DNA of 64,000 nt from assembly GCA_016218685.1 (NCBI GenBank), contig JACRDD010000019.1, positions 186,001-250,000 of the forward strand. The letters are read 5' to 3'. The notes below the pieces were generated by a model, which worked only from the letters and a program-made list of their open reading frames with translations, did not search any database and was not told the DNA's origin. This document shows positions 45,609 through 54,976 of the stretch, piece after piece. Each line of letters opens with the position of its first letter. The first letter of the stretch is position 1. The position numbers and the translations under genes are program-made. The DNA is from Desulfobacterales bacterium. GTDB lineage: Bacteria > Desulfobacterota > Desulfobacteria > Desulfobacterales > Desulfosarcinaceae.

Positions 45609-46414
45609 AAGCGTTATGCGCCGATCTGGCCTGGGAGCAGGACTCCCTGGACGAACGGGTGAGCAACCTCGCCCCCGCCGCGTGGCAGACCCTGGCGCCG
45701 TGCGGCAACTGGACGGTCAAGGACGAAATCTGCCATCTGGCCTACTTCGATTATACGGCGCGCCTCTCGGCCACCGACCCGGCGGCGTTCCAGCGCCACC
45801 TGGTCGAGGACCTGGGCCGGATCAAAAACATGGACGAGGCCACCGAGATCACCCTGGCCAAGGGACGCGCCATGGCCACCGACGATCTGCTCGCCTGGTG
45901 GCGAATGGAGCGCCGGCAACTGGTCGCGGCCCTGGCGCGCCTGGCCCCCAAAGACCGCCTGCCGTGGTACGGGCCGCCGATGAGCGCGCGCTCGTTTGCC
46001 AGCGCCCGGCTCATGGAGACCTGGGCCCATGGCCAGGATATCTATGATGTGCTCGGCCTGGAGCGGCCCGCCAGCCCGGGGCTGCGCCACATCGCCCACT
46101 TGGGGGTCACCACCTTCGGCTGGAGTTTTGCCAACAGGGGCATGCCGGTTCCCGAAACGTCCGTGCATGTGGAATTGACTGCGCCCTCAGGCGAGATCTG
46201 GAGCTGGGGCGATGACGCCGCCACCCAGCGCATCAGCGGGCCGGCCGTGGATTTTTGCCTGGTGGCGATCCAGCGCCGGCACGTGGACGATACGGCCCTG
46301 GTGGTCATCGGCGAGGTCGCCCGCCAGTGGATGGAGCTGGCCCAGTGTTTCGCCGGGCCGCCCACCCTGGGACCGGCCGCCGGAACGCGACTGCCGCGCT
46401 CACAGAAAACGTAA
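45605..46414 (+). CDS. TIGR03084-like protein (maleylpyruvate isomerase/DinB-type fold)
   Basis: Protein of 269 residues. The N-terminal four-helix part (PCGNWTVKDEICHLAYFD, ARLMETWAHGQDIYDVLG) has the conserved His residues of the DinB/mycothiol-dependent isomerase fold, which binds a metal. The C-terminal part (VHVELTAPSGEIWSWGDD, ISGPAVDFCLVAIQRRH) matches the TIGR03084 group. These proteins occur next to atuA and acyl-CoA carboxylase genes in several phyla, and the reaction is unknown. Translation is coupled to atuA through ATGA. Desulfobacterota are not known to make mycothiol, so another thiol or no thiol would be used. Confidence 0.8.
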   Translation: MKALCADLAWEQDSLDERVSNLAPAAWQTLAPCGNWTVKDEICHLAYFDYTARLSATDPAAFQRHLVEDLGRIKNMDEATEITLAKGRAMATDDLLAWWRMERRQLVAALARLAPKDRLPWYGPPMSARSFASARLMETWAHGQDIYDVLGLERPASPGLRHIAHLGVTTFGWSFANRGMPVPETSVHVELTAPSGEIWSWGDDAATQRISGPAVDFCLVAIQRRHVDDTALVVIGEVARQWMELAQCFAGPPTLGPAAGTRLPRSQKT

Positions 46415-46423
46415 GGAGAACGA

Positions 46424-48448
46424 ATGTATCCCTATCTGTTCAGTCCGATCCGCATCAACCGGCTGGAAATCAAAAACCGCATCGCCTACCCGGCCCTGGG
46501 GCTGGCCTATTCCCATGACCGCCGGCTCAACGAGCGCTACTTCAATTACTTCCGGGAGATCGCCCGGGGCGGCGCCGGCATCGTGACCGTCGGGCCCGTG
46601 GGGGTCGATGTGCTCGGCGCGGGCTTTCTGGTGCTGACCCTGGACAACGACGGCGCCATCGCCGATTTCAAGCGCCTGACCGATGCCATCCGACGCGAAG
46701 GCGCCAGCCCCTGGATTCAGCTCTTTCACGCCGGTGGCTACTCCCATCCCATACTGATCGACATGCAGACGCCCATGGCGCCTTCGGCCGTCTTCTCCAA
46801 CTATTCCCGCACCACCCCGCGGGCGATGAGCCTCGAAGATATCGAGGGCGTTCAAGAGGCCTTCGCGGCGGCGGCCCGGCGGGCCCGGGAGGCCGGCTTC
46901 GACGGCGTCGAGATCATCGCCAGCGGCGGGTATCTGCTCACCCAGTTCTGGTCGCCGCTCAAGAACCAGCGCACCGACGATTACGGCGGCAGTTTCGAAA
47001 ACCGGGCGCGCTTTCCCCGGGAGACGATCCAAAAGGTGCGTGCCGCGGTGGGGGCGGCGTTCCCTCTTGGCATCCGCATGGCCGGCAACGACTTCGTGCC
47101 GGGCAGCAACAGCGACGCGGAAACCCCGGCCATTGCCCGGGTGTATGAAGCGGCGGGCATCGACGTGATCAACGTCACCGGCGGCTGGCACGAAACCCGG
47201 GTGCCCCAACTGCCCATGGACCTGCCCCGGGCGGCCTACGGGTATCTCGCCTTGAACATCAAGAAGGCCGTCTCCGTGCCGGTGATGGCTTCCAACCGCA
47301 TCGCCAGTCCCGATGCGGCCGACCGACTCCTGCGCGACGGGTACGCCGACATGGTCAATCTGGGCCGGGTGCTGATCGCCGACCCTTTCTGGCCCCAAAA
47401 AGCCTTCGAGGGGCGCGCCGCCGAGATCCGGCCCTGCACGGCCTGCGGCCAGGGGTGCTCGGACCAGGTGTTCTCGGGCCAGGCGGTCTTTTGCGCCGGC
47501 AATCCCCGCGCCGGCTTCGAGGCCGAGCGCATCATCGGGAAAACCGACGCGCCGCGGCGCATCCTGGTGGCCGGCGCCGGTCCGGCCGGACTGGAGGCGG
47601 CCGTCACCGCCGCCCAGATGGGGCATCGGGTGGAAATCTTCGAACAGTCGGGCGACATCGGCGGACAGCTCTGGCTGGCCGGCGCGCCGCCGCACAAGCA
47701 GGAGTATCTGGAGTACATCCGCTACTACCGGGCCATGCTCAACCGGCTCGCCATCCCGGTGCACCTGAACACGCCGGTGAACGCGGAGCTGATCCAATCC
47801 CGCAAGCCGGCGCATGTCATCGCTGCCACCGGGGCCGAGGCGCTGCGGCCGCCGATTCCCGGCGTGGACGCCGAAGGAGTGCTCACCGCTTGGGAGGTGT
47901 TGCGCGCCAACCCGCCCCTGGGACGAGAGGTGGCCATCATCGGCGGCGGCGCCGTGGGGCTGGAGACCGCCTTGTTTGTGGCGGCCAAGGGCACCATCAA
48001 CGCCGAAACGTTGGCCTTTCTCTTCACCTACCGGGCCGCCGCCGAGGAACGGCTGCGCGAATTGCTTTTCAACGGGAGTTCAAAAGTTACGGTGTTCGAA
48101 ATGCTGCCCAGGGCCGGCGGCGACGTGGGGCGCTCCACGCGTTGGGTGCTCTTCGAGCGCCTCAAACAGTATGGGGTGGCCATCGAAACCGGCACCAAGG
48201 TAACTGAGCTGACCGCCCGCTCGGTGAGCTGGGAGCAGGACGGCGGAGTGGGCTGCCGAGCATTCGACCAGGTCATCGTGGCCTCGGGCTCGCGCCCGGT
48301 CAACCCCCTGGCCGCGCGCCTGGCGGCCCTGGGCATCCCCTTTACGGCGGTGGGCGACTGCACCGGACCGCGCAAGATCCAGGATGCCATTCACGGCGGT
48401 TTCCTGGCCGCCCTCAACCTTGACCAGAAACAGGGAGTTGCAGCATGA
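46424..48448 (+). CDS. 2,4-dienoyl-CoA reductase (FadH-like) FMN/FAD/iron-sulfur enzyme
   Basis: Protein of 674 residues, nearly the length of E. coli FadH (672). The N-terminal old-yellow-enzyme barrel binds FMN and has Tyr in SGGYLLTQFWSP and His in TGGWHETRVP, the positions of the FadH acid-base pair. A [4Fe-4S] motif CTACGQGCSD...FCAGNP lies near 340-365, closely like FadH. The C-terminal half is an FAD/NAD(P) fold (VAGAGPAGLEAAV, IIGGGAVGLETALFV). It would reduce conjugated double bonds of unsaturated acyl-CoA. In this operon it fits removal of extra double bonds from terpenoid or polyunsaturated chains. An insertion, GTINAETLAFLFTYRAAAEE, follows the second dinucleotide fold. Confidence 0.87.
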   Translation: MYPYLFSPIRINRLEIKNRIAYPALGLAYSHDRRLNERYFNYFREIARGGAGIVTVGPVGVDVLGAGFLVLTLDNDGAIADFKRLTDAIRREGASPWIQLFHAGGYSHPILIDMQTPMAPSAVFSNYSRTTPRAMSLEDIEGVQEAFAAAARRAREAGFDGVEIIASGGYLLTQFWSPLKNQRTDDYGGSFENRARFPRETIQKVRAAVGAAFPLGIRMAGNDFVPGSNSDAETPAIARVYEAAGIDVINVTGGWHETRVPQLPMDLPRAAYGYLALNIKKAVSVPVMASNRIASPDAADRLLRDGYADMVNLGRVLIADPFWPQKAFEGRAAEIRPCTACGQGCSDQVFSGQAVFCAGNPRAGFEAERIIGKTDAPRRILVAGAGPAGLEAAVTAAQMGHRVEIFEQSGDIGGQLWLAGAPPHKQEYLEYIRYYRAMLNRLAIPVHLNTPVNAELIQSRKPAHVIAATGAEALRPPIPGVDAEGVLTAWEVLRANPPLGREVAIIGGGAVGLETALFVAAKGTINAETLAFLFTYRAAAEERLRELLFNGSSKVTVFEMLPRAGGDVGRSTRWVLFERLKQYGVAIETGTKVTELTARSVSWEQDGGVGCRAFDQVIVASGSRPVNPLAARLAALGIPFTAVGDCTGPRKIQDAIHGGFLAALNLDQKQGVAA

Positions 48449-49596
48449 GCCAGAATTTGTATTTCACCAAGGAGCACGAGCAGGTGCGCGCGGCCTTACG
48501 CGACTTCGTAAACAAGCGGATCAACCCCTTCGTCGACGAATGGGAGGAAAAGGGCGCCGCGCCCCTGCACGATCTGTTCAAGGAGATGGGGGAACTGGGG
48601 TTCCTCGGCATCCGCTACGACGAGCGGTACGGCGGCATAGGCCTGGACTACTGGTATGAGACGGTGATGCTCGAAGAGATCGCCCGGGCGCGCTGCGGCG
48701 GCGTGCCCATGGCCATCGCGGTCCAAACCAACATGGCGACCCCGGCCATCGCCGAGTTCGGCAGCGAATATTTGAAGGACAAGTATCTGCGCGGGGCCAT
48801 CCGCGGGGAGATGGTGGGCGCCATCGCCGTCACCGAACCGGACGCCGGCTCGGACGTGGCGGCGCTGCGGACCTTTGCCCGCAAAGAGGGTGACGTCTAC
48901 GTGCTCAATGGCTCGAAGACCTATATCACCAACGGCACCCAGGCCGATTTTCTGACGCTGCTGGCGCGCACCAGCGAGGCGCCGGGGTATCATTCGTTCA
49001 GCCTCTTTGTCGTCCCCACCGCGCTGCCCGGGTTCAAGATCAGCAAGAAGCTCGACAAACTGGGCATGCGCAGCAGCGATACGGCCGAGCTGTACTTCGA
49101 CGACCTGCGCATCCCGGCCGAAAACCTCATCGGCCAGGAGGGCGAAGGCTTCATCTACCAGATGCAGCAGTTCCAGCACGAGCGTTTTTCAGCCCTGCCG
49201 GTCTGCTACATCGGCGCAGAAGAGATGATCCGCGAAACCGTGGCCTACATCAAGAAGCGCATCGTTTTCGGCAAGCCCCTGATCAAAAAGCAGGTGCTGC
49301 GCCACCGGCTGGTGGACTGGCTCAGCGAGACCGAGTGCCTGCGCCAGCTCACCTATCACATCGTGCGCCTGAAGATGGCCGGCAAGGATGCCACCAAGGA
49401 GATCTCCATGGGCAAATTGATCGGCGGGCGCCTGCTCAACCAGGTGGCCGACGGCTGCCTGCAGATGCACGGCGGCATGGGCTTCATGAACGAGATGCAT
49501 GTCTCCCGGTTCTTCCGGGACGCCCGGCTGATCTCCATCGGCGCGGGCGCCAGCGAAGTGATGAGCGATATCATCGCCAAACTCGAAGGTTTTTGA
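48445..49596 (+). CDS. Acyl-CoA dehydrogenase
   Basis: Protein of 383 residues with the standard fold: AVTEPDAGSDVAALRT, VLNGSKTYITNG, QMHGGMGFMNE and the ending RDARLISIGAGASEVMSDII. The Glu of the YEGT motif used by straight-chain enzymes is absent (GAGAS), and a Glu at helix G (FQHERFSA) is in the place used by isovaleryl-CoA and citronellyl-CoA dehydrogenases. This supports branched acyl-CoA as substrate. Electrons would go to an electron transfer flavoprotein, whose genes are not in this window. The start overlaps the FadH-like stop by four bases. Confidence 0.9.
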   Translation: MSQNLYFTKEHEQVRAALRDFVNKRINPFVDEWEEKGAAPLHDLFKEMGELGFLGIRYDERYGGIGLDYWYETVMLEEIARARCGGVPMAIAVQTNMATPAIAEFGSEYLKDKYLRGAIRGEMVGAIAVTEPDAGSDVAALRTFARKEGDVYVLNGSKTYITNGTQADFLTLLARTSEAPGYHSFSLFVVPTALPGFKISKKLDKLGMRSSDTAELYFDDLRIPAENLIGQEGEGFIYQMQQFQHERFSALPVCYIGAEEMIRETVAYIKKRIVFGKPLIKKQVLRHRLVDWLSETECLRQLTYHIVRLKMAGKDATKEISMGKLIGGRLLNQVADGCLQMHGGMGFMNEMHVSRFFRDARLISIGAGASEVMSDIIAKLEGF

Positions 49597-49673
49597 GCGT
49601 TTTGAGTGTTCCATAACGTGCGGAGGGTCCAGTGTAAACGCCAACCATTCATAATTAAAAAGGAGCTGGGGTC

Positions 49674-51179
49674 ATGAAGATCAACATCGGTTATCTGCTC
49701 TACAAGCGGGCCATGCTGAGTCCCAAGATGGAGGCCTTGGTGGTGGGAGATGTGCGGCGTTCCTTTCCGGAGTTGAACGCGGGCGCCAACCGGGTCGCCA
49801 ACGCCATGCGCAAGATGGGGGTCCAACGCGGGGATCGGGTGGCGGTGCTGGCCCTCAACGATCCCGAGTACCTGGAACTCTTCTTCGGCCTGGCCAAGAT
49901 CGGCGTGGTCATGGTGCCGCTCAACCACCGCCTGGCGCCGCCCGAGGTGGCCTACATCGCCAACGACTGCGGGACCCAGACCTTCATCTTCGGCAAGGAG
50001 TTCACCCCGGTGGTCGAGGCCATCCGCGGCCAGATCCCGGCCAAGACCTTCATCGGCATCATGGACGATCCCCCGGCCTGGGCCAGACCGTACCGAGCGG
50101 TCATGGACGCCCCGGCCACGGAGCCCGAGCTCGTCGGCGGCGACGACGACACCCTGACCATCCTCTACACCTCGGGCACGACCGGCCGGCCCAAGGGCGC
50201 CGAGCTGACCCACAACGGTTATTACCACACCTCGGTGGACCTCAAGGCCACCCTGGGCGATGTCGGCACCCGCATGCTGATGCCGCTGCCGCTGTTCCAC
50301 ATCGGCGCCCTGGCGCCGGTGCCCATGTGCGCCCACTTCGGCTCGACCATGATCTTCCAGCGCGCGTTCGAACCGGCCGAATTTCTCAAGCTGATCCAGA
50401 CCGAGCACATCTCCTGGTTCGGCTCCGTGCCCCAGGTGCTGATGTTCCTGCGTTCGGTGCCGCAGTTCGAGACCTTCGACTGGTCCACCATCAAGCTGGC
50501 CCTGGTGTATGCGGCGCCCGTGCCGGTGCCCCTGATCAAGGCCTTTGCCGAAAAGGGCATGGAGGTGCGCCAGCTCTACGGCCTGACCGAGTGCACCGGC
50601 CCGGCCTCGGTCATCGACGGGGAATGGGCGGTGAAGAAAGCCGGCTCATGCGGCCCGCCCTTCTTCCAGACCGATATCCGCGTGGTGGATCTCGAGGGCA
50701 AGGATTGCGCCCCCGACGTGCCCGGCGAGGTGCTCATGCGCACCACCCATCTCATGAAGGGCTATTACAACAATCCCACGGCCACGGCCCAGACCATCAT
50801 CGACGGCTGGCTGCACACCGGCGACATCGCCAAGATGGACGCCGACGGTTTCCTGTACATCCTGGACCGCAAGAAGGACATGATCATCTCGGGCGGCGAG
50901 AACATCTATCCGGCCGAAGTGGAAGAGTGCCTGCACGCCCACCCGGCCATCGCCGATGTCGGCGTGATCGGCATTCCGGACGAAACCTGGGGCGAGGCGG
51001 TCAAGGCCATCGTGGTGCTCAAAAAGGGCGAGAGCCTCACCCAGGAAGCACTGATAGGCTGGTGCCGCGACAAGCTGGCACGCTTCAAGACCCCCAAACA
51101 GGTGGTCTTCATCGATCAGATCCCGCGCACGCCCACCGGCAAGATCCTCAAGCGGGTGCTGCGGGAACAGTTCAAATAG
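49674..51179 (+). CDS. Acyl-CoA synthetase (AMP-forming)
   Basis: Adenylate-forming ligase of 501 residues. Motifs are LYTSGTTGRPKGAELTH (ATP loop), QLYGLTECTGP, GWLHTGDIAKMDADGFLYI, GGENIYPAEVEE and the catalytic Lys in PRTPTGKILKR. It activates a carboxylic acid to its CoA thioester, feeding the dehydrogenases on either side. The acid is unknown; operon context suggests a methyl-branched or isoprenoid acid. AAAGGAG precedes the start. Confidence 0.92.
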   Translation: MKINIGYLLYKRAMLSPKMEALVVGDVRRSFPELNAGANRVANAMRKMGVQRGDRVAVLALNDPEYLELFFGLAKIGVVMVPLNHRLAPPEVAYIANDCGTQTFIFGKEFTPVVEAIRGQIPAKTFIGIMDDPPAWARPYRAVMDAPATEPELVGGDDDTLTILYTSGTTGRPKGAELTHNGYYHTSVDLKATLGDVGTRMLMPLPLFHIGALAPVPMCAHFGSTMIFQRAFEPAEFLKLIQTEHISWFGSVPQVLMFLRSVPQFETFDWSTIKLALVYAAPVPVPLIKAFAEKGMEVRQLYGLTECTGPASVIDGEWAVKKAGSCGPPFFQTDIRVVDLEGKDCAPDVPGEVLMRTTHLMKGYYNNPTATAQTIIDGWLHTGDIAKMDADGFLYILDRKKDMIISGGENIYPAEVEECLHAHPAIADVGVIGIPDETWGEAVKAIVVLKKGESLTQEALIGWCRDKLARFKTPKQVVFIDQIPRTPTGKILKRVLREQFK

Positions 51180-51192
51180 GGGTAGGAAGGCC

Positions 51193-52350
51193 ATGTCGAC
51201 GCAACCCGGTAAGGTCGGTGTTCAGGAGTATTTCGGCAAAGAGCAGGAACGCCTGCGTCTGGCCGCGCGCGAGGTGATCCGCAAGGAAGTGATCCCGCAT
51301 ATCGACGAATGGGAAGAGGCCGGTGCCTTTCCCCGCGCGATGTACGATCTGTTCGGAGAACTCGGCTTTCTGGGTGTGGGCTATCCCGAGGCGGTGGGCG
51401 GCAGCGGCGGCGATCTGTTCGACCAGATCGCCATGAACGAGGAGCTGATGCGCTCCGGCTCCGGCGGTTTCGCCGCCGGCATCGGCTCCTTGAATATCGC
51501 CCTGCCGCCCATCGTCCGAAAGGGCACCGCCGCGCAGAAAGAGCGCTTCGTCCAGCCGGTGCTGGCCGGCAAGCGCATCGCCGCCCTGGGCATCACCGAG
51601 CCGGGCGGGGGATCGGATGTGGCCAACCTGCAGACCACGGCCGTGCGGGAAGGGGACTACTATGTCATCAACGGCGGCAAGACCTTCATCACCAGCGGTG
51701 TGCGCGCCGATCAACTGACCTGCGCCGTGCGCACCGGGGGGCCTGGCGCTCACGGCATCAGCTTTCTGGTCATCGAGCGCGACACACCCGGCTATTCGGT
51801 GGGCCGGGCCTTGAAAAAGACCGGCTGGTGGGCCTCGGACACCGCCGAGATTTTCTTCGACAACTGCCGGGTGCCGGCCGCCAACCTCATCGGCGAAGAG
51901 AACCAGGGGTTCTATATCATCATGGAGAATTTCCAGATGGAGCGGCTGCAGTTGAGTGTCATGGCCAACATGACCGCCCAGCTCGCCCTGGAGGAGGCAC
52001 AGCGCTACACCCGGGAGCGCCAGGCCTTCGGCAAGCCGCTTGCGGGGTTTCAGGTGACCCGCCACAAGCTGGTGGACATGGCCACCCTGGTGGAAGTCAG
52101 CCGAGAGTTCACCTACCGCGTGGCGGCCAGGATCAACGCCGGCATCGATCAGGTCAAGGAGGTCTCCATGGCCAAGAATTTCGCCTGCGGTGTCGGCGAC
52201 CGGGTCACCTACGATGCCGTGCAGCTCTTCGGCGGTTACGGCTACATGCGCGGCTGTCTGGTGGAACGGCTCTTCCGGGACAACCGGATTCTCTCCATCG
52301 GCGGCGGTACCACCGAAATCATGAAAGAGATCATTTCCAAGTTGATGTAA
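51193..52350 (+). CDS. Acyl-CoA dehydrogenase (branched-chain type)
   Basis: Protein of 385 residues. Marks are GITEPGGGSDVANLQT, VINGGKTFITSGVR, QLFGGYGYMRG and the ending RDNRILSIGGGTTEIMKEIISKL. As in the dehydrogenase three genes upstream in order, the C-terminal Glu is replaced (IGGGT), and Glu at helix G (FQMERLQL) is the likely base, a pattern shared with isovaleryl- and citronellyl-CoA dehydrogenases. It follows the synthetase gene by 13 bases. Two related dehydrogenases in one operon may act at successive turns of the pathway. Confidence 0.9.
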   Translation: MSTQPGKVGVQEYFGKEQERLRLAAREVIRKEVIPHIDEWEEAGAFPRAMYDLFGELGFLGVGYPEAVGGSGGDLFDQIAMNEELMRSGSGGFAAGIGSLNIALPPIVRKGTAAQKERFVQPVLAGKRIAALGITEPGGGSDVANLQTTAVREGDYYVINGGKTFITSGVRADQLTCAVRTGGPGAHGISFLVIERDTPGYSVGRALKKTGWWASDTAEIFFDNCRVPAANLIGEENQGFYIIMENFQMERLQLSVMANMTAQLALEEAQRYTRERQAFGKPLAGFQVTRHKLVDMATLVEVSREFTYRVAARINAGIDQVKEVSMAKNFACGVGDRVTYDAVQLFGGYGYMRGCLVERLFRDNRILSIGGGTTEIMKEIISKLM

Positions 52351-52417
52351 TCTTATCCTTCTCCAGCAGAGTTCCTCGCTACAGACCAATTCTCTCAAAG
52401 CTAAAGGAGTGGCCGCC

Positions 52418-54028
52418 ATGAGCTATCCCGATGCCCAGAATCCTTATGGTTTCGATCCTTTTCTCCAGTGGCGGGAAAATTGCGACTACTACCTGGAGGA
52501 TGCCTTTGCCCGGAAGGCCGTGCGGGTCTTCACCGGCGCGCAGGCAGACCAGGTGGAGGCCGCCGCCCGGCAGGTTTCCACGAAAGCCTCCTTCCGCTGG
52601 CGCAAGCTGGCCGAAGCCATCGCCGCGCCGGAAAAGCGGCCCTTCATGCTGCATTACGATGGCCACAAGAACCGCATCGACCGCATCGTCCGGCCTTATG
52701 AAACCCTGGTGATGGAAAAAGAAGTATTTGGGGAAGCCCTTTTTTCGGACCAAACCCATCCCTGGGTGCGTTTCATCAAGATGTACCTCATCTATCAGAA
52801 CGGAGAGGCCTGCACGGCCTGCCCCCTGACCTGCACCGAGGGGATGGTGGCGGTGCTGGAGCGCTTTGCCGACACGCCCGAAACCCAGGCCATTCTGGCC
52901 CACTGTAAGGAAGGCCGTAACGGCGAGTTCGGCATCGGCGCCCAATACTTGTCGGAAATCCACGGCGGTTCGGATGTGGGGGCCAACCGGCTGGAGGCCC
53001 GCCTTGAAAACGGCCAGTGGCGGCTGTATGGCACCAAATTCTTCTGCTCCGCAACCCACGCCGACTATGCCGTGGTAACCGCCAAACCCACCGGCTCGGA
53101 AAAGGTCGGCCTCTTTGTCATGCCCTCCTGGCTGCCCGGCGACAAGGAACGGGAACACAGAAACGGCTTCACCATCGACCGGCTCAAATGGAAGCTGGGA
53201 ACCTCCGAGCTGACCACCGCCGAAATCACCCTGAACGGCGCCATCGGCTATCCGGTGGGGCCGCTGGACCGCGGCCTGGCCAACATGGTGGCCATCGTGC
53301 TCACCTACTCCCGGCTGACGGTGGGTCTTTCCGGGGCGGCCAGCATGATGCGCGCCTGGCGCGAGGCGGCCAAGTACTGCCAATTCCGGGAGGCCTTCGG
53401 TCTTCCCATCGACCACTTTCCCATGGTGGCCGGGCAACTGGCCCGCATCGAACGCGGCGCCAAACGCACCCTGGCAGGCGCCTTCCAGCTTTACCGGGCC
53501 GTCCTGGCGCTTCCCGGCGGCCTGGCCCCCCAATCGGGTCCCGAAGAGAACGACGAACTGAAGAAAAAGCGTTTCGAGGTGCGTGAGCTGATCATGCTCC
53601 AGAAAATCGCCACCAGCTTGGATGCGCCGGAGGCGTTGCGCCTGGCCATGAGCCTGTTCGGCGGCCACGGGGTGATGGAAGATTTCTCCGCCCTGCCCCG
53701 GCTTTATCGCGATGCGGCCGTCAACGAGCTGTGGGAAGGCCCCCGCAACGTGCTGCTCTCCCAGATCCACCGCGACCTTTTGAACGCCGCCGGCTGGTAT
53801 GGCCCGGACCAGTTTGTCGCCAACATTCTGGCCGGCGCCCCCTCGGCTGTGATCGAAGATCTCCAACGGGAAATCGTGGCTATCTTCGCCCATCCCAACC
53901 TGTTTGAAATGAGTCCGCTCGCCCTGCTGACCTGCGAGCGCTGGGACCGCTTCTGCCACCGGCTTTTCCACGCCTATCAAGACGTGGTCAAGGATCTGGT
54001 GGAAAGGTTTATTGTATCCTTGACATAA
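52418..54028 (+). CDS. Large acyl-CoA dehydrogenase (AidB-like class)
   Basis: Protein of 536 residues from ATG 52418 (AAAGGAG 9 bases before; an in-frame GTG at 52409 is also possible). It belongs to the longer AidB-related class: ACPLTCTEGMVAVLE, GAQYLSEIHGGSDVGANR, KFFCSATHADYAVVTAKP, FGGHGVMEDFSALPRLYRDA and the catalytic Glu in NELWEGPRNVLL. A C-terminal helical extension of about 120 residues follows the dehydrogenase core. E. coli AidB also binds DNA, but in this operon a catabolic role on an acyl-CoA is more likely. Its stop lies 60 bases before the selenoprotein gene. Confidence 0.87.
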   Translation: MSYPDAQNPYGFDPFLQWRENCDYYLEDAFARKAVRVFTGAQADQVEAAARQVSTKASFRWRKLAEAIAAPEKRPFMLHYDGHKNRIDRIVRPYETLVMEKEVFGEALFSDQTHPWVRFIKMYLIYQNGEACTACPLTCTEGMVAVLERFADTPETQAILAHCKEGRNGEFGIGAQYLSEIHGGSDVGANRLEARLENGQWRLYGTKFFCSATHADYAVVTAKPTGSEKVGLFVMPSWLPGDKEREHRNGFTIDRLKWKLGTSELTTAEITLNGAIGYPVGPLDRGLANMVAIVLTYSRLTVGLSGAASMMRAWREAAKYCQFREAFGLPIDHFPMVAGQLARIERGAKRTLAGAFQLYRAVLALPGGLAPQSGPEENDELKKKRFEVRELIMLQKIATSLDAPEALRLAMSLFGGHGVMEDFSALPRLYRDAAVNELWEGPRNVLLSQIHRDLLNAAGWYGPDQFVANILAGAPSAVIEDLQREIVAIFAHPNLFEMSPLALLTCERWDRFCHRLFHAYQDVVKDLVERFIVSLT

Positions 54029-54088
54029 AGATCCTGAACCAGCGATGATCGAATGAATCTTGAAAACCAGTGAAATGGAGCATCTCCC

Positions 54089-54976
54089 ATGGCCCTGAAC
54101 AGACGCAGCCCACATCGTTCCTTCGTCAGCTACATCGATAAAAGCCGCATTTATTACGAAGCCCAGGGATACAAACAGCCATACACCTGGGCTGTTCATG
54201 ACCATGCGCCTTTCACCCTACCCGCAAAACCCCTGTCACAGTGCAAGGTGGGCTTCACCACCACCGCCTCGCCGATCGATTTCGGCGAAGGCGTGGAAAG
54301 CCTGATGAGAGAGAGGGAATGTTGCTTTGCGCCGTGCGACCCTCCACCCGAGCGACTCTTCACTGGCCACCTTTTCTGGGACAAGGAGGCGACCCACACC
54401 GGCGACGTCGAATCTTTTCTACCATTGAAAGGGCTGTCAGAATACGTCCGCATGGGCCGTGTGGCGGCGGTATCACCCCGTTTTTATAACGCTCCGACCG
54501 ACTACAGCCAGGGCAGGACGATCAAAAAGCACGCTCCGCAGATTCTGAAATGGGCCAGGGAAGACGGCGTGGATGCAATGCTTCTGTCGGCCCTCTGACC
54601 GGTATGCCACCAGACCGTGAGTCTGGTCGCCCGTGAACTGGAGGAGAACGGCATCGCCACCGTTGTCATAGGTTCGGCACGTGACATCGTCGAGGAATGC
54701 GGTGTCGCCCGTTTTTTGTTCACTGATTTCCCCTTGGGCAATCCTTGTGGGAGGCCTGGCGATGTGGAAATGCAGCATGCCATATTAGGGCTGGCACTCG
54801 ACCTGCTGGAAGGCGCCTGGTCGCCCTGCACCACCGTGCGGGCTCCGTTTCAGTGGCCGGACGATCAATGGCGTCATAATTTCATGCGCGTCGATGACGA
54901 CAACCGGGAGGAGTTGGCCCGGGCCGGGGAGCAGCGACGGCGTTTGAATGAGAGCATTAAATATGGCAAGCCTTAA
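54089..54976 (+). CDS. GrdB-family selenoprotein (glycine/betaine/sarcosine reductase B-like) with UGA at 54596-54598
   Basis: The frame from ATG 54089 meets TGA at 54596-54598 and continues in frame to TAA 54976, giving 295 residues with selenocysteine at position 170. The N-terminal part (SYIDKSRIYYEAQGYKQPY, PLSQCKVGFTTTASP) and the region after the UGA (PVCHQTVSLVARELEENG, then GIATVVIGSARDIV) match the GrdB-like family. The motif is U-P-V-C, a U-x-x-C redox pair; as I recall, many relatives have Cys in its place. A hairpin follows the UGA. It is last in the acyl-CoA operon and may reduce or cleave a C-X bond, or serve as a thiol-redox partner, substrate unknown. It ends tail-to-tail with the M24 gene, the stops overlapping. 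Confidence 0.83.
54599..54627 (+). promoter_or_regulatory. Bacterial SECIS element of the GrdB-like selenoprotein
   Basis: After the UGA at 54596-54598, ACCAGAC (54609-54615) pairs fully with GTCTGGT (54621-54627) around the loop CGTGA. The loop starts 17 bases after the UGA and has G as its second base, within the range of bacterial SECIS elements. Confidence 0.7.

Noticed and set aside
54617-54976. Separate gene, or a pseudogene broken by a stop, for the end of the GrdB-like protein
   Set aside because: The frame is continuous across one TGA, the U-x-x-C motif lies at the break and a SECIS-like hairpin follows; decay would be expected to show further lesions.
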